Source: Tanytarsus gracilentus
Lineage: Eukaryota; Arthropoda; Insecta; Diptera; Chironomidae
Assembly (NCBI GenBank): GCA_038502055.1
Contig: JAXRKN010000030.1
Location: 186,001-250,000, forward strand
DNA: 64,000 nt
Direction: 5' to 3'
Positions 61,685-64,000 of the stretch are shown piece after piece. Position 1 is the stretch's first letter; every line of letters starts with the position of its first letter. Position numbers and translations under genes: made by a program. The notes below the pieces were generated by a model. The model was not told the DNA's origin and did no database searches. It worked only from the letters and a program-made list of their open reading frames with translations.

Positions 61685-63633
61685 TCATAAATCTTCAATA
61701 GTAAAATGCGATTCTCTCACAATTGGTTTCGGTCTCTTTTCGTCTTTAGGTTTACAAACATTAAATTTTTCATTTCGACCAAAATCAAATTTTTCTTCTT
61801 CTGGTCGACCATAAGAAAATTGTTGAACCTTCGAACGACCAAAATCGAATTTTTCCTCTTTTGGCAAAGTTCGCTTTAATTCTTCAAGAGAATTTAATAT
61901 AATTGTAATTTTATCGTCTTGTTGCTTAAATTTCTTCTCAATGTCAGTTCTCACTGCTGAAATTGTGTCAACTTTTTGCGCCCAAATCTTTGAAGTTTCA
62001 GCGCTGATATTTTGTCTTTGCTTCATTGCAATGCAACCATTGAAGAGGTAATAAAATATTTCGACAACAGAAAGCAGTGAACAACCCATGAAAAGTCCAA
62101 GCAAACCACCAAAATCCGAGATGACTGAAATAAATTTCTAAATAATTTATAAAATTTAAAAAAATTATTTCTCACAGTTTGCGATTTTGTAAGACATAAA
62201 ATTTTCGATTTCTTCAACAATTTCAGTCTCGATCATGATTTCTACCCAAGAAACTGCTGAGCTAAAATTTAAAAAATTTAAACTATTTTTTTACATATTC
62301 AAACTTCATTTTACGTGTTTGAAATTCTGTTTCCAAATAAATGTCTATTGAATTGAGTTTTGTCCATTTTGAAAGTGTACTTGACATCGATGCATGGTGC
62401 ATAGCATTTGCATGGCAATTCGTCGATGTCAGATATGCAATATAATTCACTGATGTTGCAAACTTTTGTGAATTTATCTCTCGGCATAGAAAACTTCACG
62501 CAACCACAGTGTTCGAGCGATAAATTCGTTTTGCACTCCCACTCGCAAAGAGCTTTGGTGTAGGTCTTGAAAAATCTCAATTTTTTTTCACCCTCAAAAT
62601 AACATTTTCGTAGATCGGGTGAAAATCTCAGTAGAGCTTCGTCGGTTCTGTGACTTGTTGGTAAAACTTTGAACTCCATAAATTCTTCGTAATTTAAATA
62701 AATTGACTCATGGTATGGCGTCACAATTTCATTTGGTTTGTGAAAATAAATTCTGAATGTTCTTAACGCGCAAATATTTTCTTTATCAATTTCGTTTAAA
62801 ATTGGTTGCAACGATACATGAAATCCTCTTCTTGCTCTTGCAGGAAAAGTTACGTTTGCATTTTTGTATCCATTTTCTGGTGTCCAAAGTGGTTCACTTT
62901 CGTTGCTGTACAGAGTTTTAATTTTCTTAAAATCATCGTGAACCTCGTCAGTAAAAATCATGCTCGCTGTCATCATATTCACAGTGTAGCAAATTCCAAA
63001 GTCCGTGAAAAGTTTGAAAACATAATCATCTAAAATAAAAAATGCTTCTTCGAGCTGACAGAAAATTTAATTAAAAATATTTAATTTTAATGTGAAAAGG
63101 GATTTTTCAAATTACCGAAAGTGCACTCTTTTCAATAATGTCCAAAACTTTAATGCTACCAACATCATAATTTTCGCATAATCTTTCAACCATTCTTCCG
63201 AAAGTTGGCTGACACCAATGAAGATTTGCTGTGAGCACAAAACATTCTGTTTGTGACAATTTAACATTCGATTTATCCGTAAATATTCTGAGACTTTTAA
63301 AAAAGTTTGCTGTGTCATTTCGAGCGAAAAGATTTGAGCAAATTGTGATCGCTGGTGCTGGAAATTCTGAAGAAATTCTTTCTCTCGCTTTCATGACAAT
63401 TTCGGGTTTCTTGAATTCAATAAAAAATTAATATCGATCTAAATGCGTCGCCACCATTTTCTCAAACTTACCACCTGCCATTTTACATATGCCGAATAAA
63501 TATAGAAGGAAAATCCACAAAAAGACAAAATAAAAGCAAAAGTCCAAAAAGTTCGAGACACTTTTAAGTTGTTTGTATTGTTGAAAACATATTTAACGCC
63601 ATGAATTGAACTGTTTACGCCAAATTCTTGCAT
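61685..63633 (-). CDS. Pickpocket-like DEG/ENaC channel E, 573 aa
   Basis: Five exons are inferred: 63,633-63,472, 63,409-63,116, 63,054-62,315, 62,261-62,176 and 62,124-61,685. The start is MQEFGVNSSIHGVKYVF, followed by the first membrane segment (TFWTFAFILSFCGF), FPAPAITIC, YTKALCEWEC...CGCVKFSMP and GGLLGLFMGCSLLS. Exon 3 begins LEEAFFILDDYVFKLF, where the paralogs have two cysteines in a C-x(4)-C loop (for example C-KDGM-C in B); six residues including both cysteines are gone. The C-terminal tail is the longest of the five and contains related short units (EEKFDFGRSK, EEKFDFGRNE). An AT-rich block with an AG end in exon 3 (TTTTATTTTAG) could act as a cryptic acceptor. Confidence 0.88.
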
Positions 63634-64000
63634 AACTTTAATCTGAGCGTATTTTCAAACATCTTTTAAGTTCAAAGGTTTTATTTACAGTGAAGAAATG
63701 TTATAAAAAAAATAATTTACAAAATTGAGGAAATTTTCTGAGTAAAAGAAAAACGTGACAATTTTCTTAATTAAAAGAAATAACAAATAAATATTTGATT
63801 TTAATTAACTTAATGAACTTTTTCGAAATATTTTTCAGTTCTTCAAAAGTGTTTTCAAGTCAGTCAGAAAATTTTCAAATCACGGCAAACAAATATTATT
63901 TCGAGAAGGAAAACGTTTGGATTTCTTGGATCTTTAATGATTAAGTTTTTAGCATTCAATCAGCTGACGTCAGAGTATAAAATCAAGAACTGTAAGAAAA
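63634..64000. other. Upstream region at window edge, possible promoter
   Basis: There is no open frame. A palindromic CRE-type TGACGTCA (63,965-63,972) and TATAAAA (63,976-63,982) on the + strand hint at a promoter of a gene beyond the window, or an upstream element of channel E. Confidence 0.3.

Noticed and set aside
1..64000. tRNA, rRNA and CRISPR features
   Set aside because: No cloverleaf-like sequences, rRNA cores or regularly spaced short direct repeats with unique spacers were recognised by eye. A tRNAscan or Rfam search would be needed to exclude small RNAs.

Overview
The window looks like nuclear DNA of an insect, most likely a lower (nematoceran) dipteran. It is strongly AT-rich, introns are tiny (about 45-75 bp) with GT/GC-AG borders, and the gene set is insect-typical: a ZAD-type C2H2 zinc-finger protein, several pickpocket (DEG/ENaC) channels, an ML-domain NPC2 protein and a small tetraspan membrane protein. 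I cannot name the species. Exon borders were placed by hand from open frames, splice sites and comparison of paralogs inside the window.

Region 1 (1-16,000): one compact NPC2-like gene (1205-1834), then about 14 kb with no convincing gene. Region 2 (16,000-24,650): a local duplication of an unrecognised secreted-protein gene. The only complete copy is 22,860-24,632 (+). A minus-strand copy (16,040-17,588) has an intact first exon, but its 3' half looks like the functional gene with nearly every G deleted. A third, degenerate copy (20,578-21,155) lies between two nearly identical 1.47-kb direct repeats. Region 3 (24,650-42,200): long gene-poor DNA with two TIR-bounded non-autonomous elements (35,965-36,882 and 40,618-41,913), satellite-like arrays inside them, and scattered short MITE-like pieces.

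Region 4 (42,250-64,000) is gene-dense. A large inverted duplication (arms about 42,255-45,340 and 49,465-52,550) carries, in each arm, a 310-aa zinc-finger gene tail-to-tail with a five-exon pickpocket gene. Its spacer holds a 14-finger ZAD protein and an F-box protein. The outer parts of the arms are almost identical and the inner parts diverged, as expected if conversion keeps the outer parts alike. Next come an ARMC2 homolog (seven coding exons), a convergent five-exon tetraspan gene, and three more pickpocket genes head-to-tail on the minus strand.

The five pickpocket paralogs share one intron plan with individual departures: a GC donor, an intron loss, an extra 54-bp intron, and loss of a cysteine pair. 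They are presumably cation channels of sensory or epithelial cells. The zinc-finger proteins are presumably nuclear regulators, the F-box protein a ubiquitin-ligase adaptor and ARMC2 an axonemal/sperm protein. Nothing suggests that these neighbours form one pathway; the cluster reflects local duplication.
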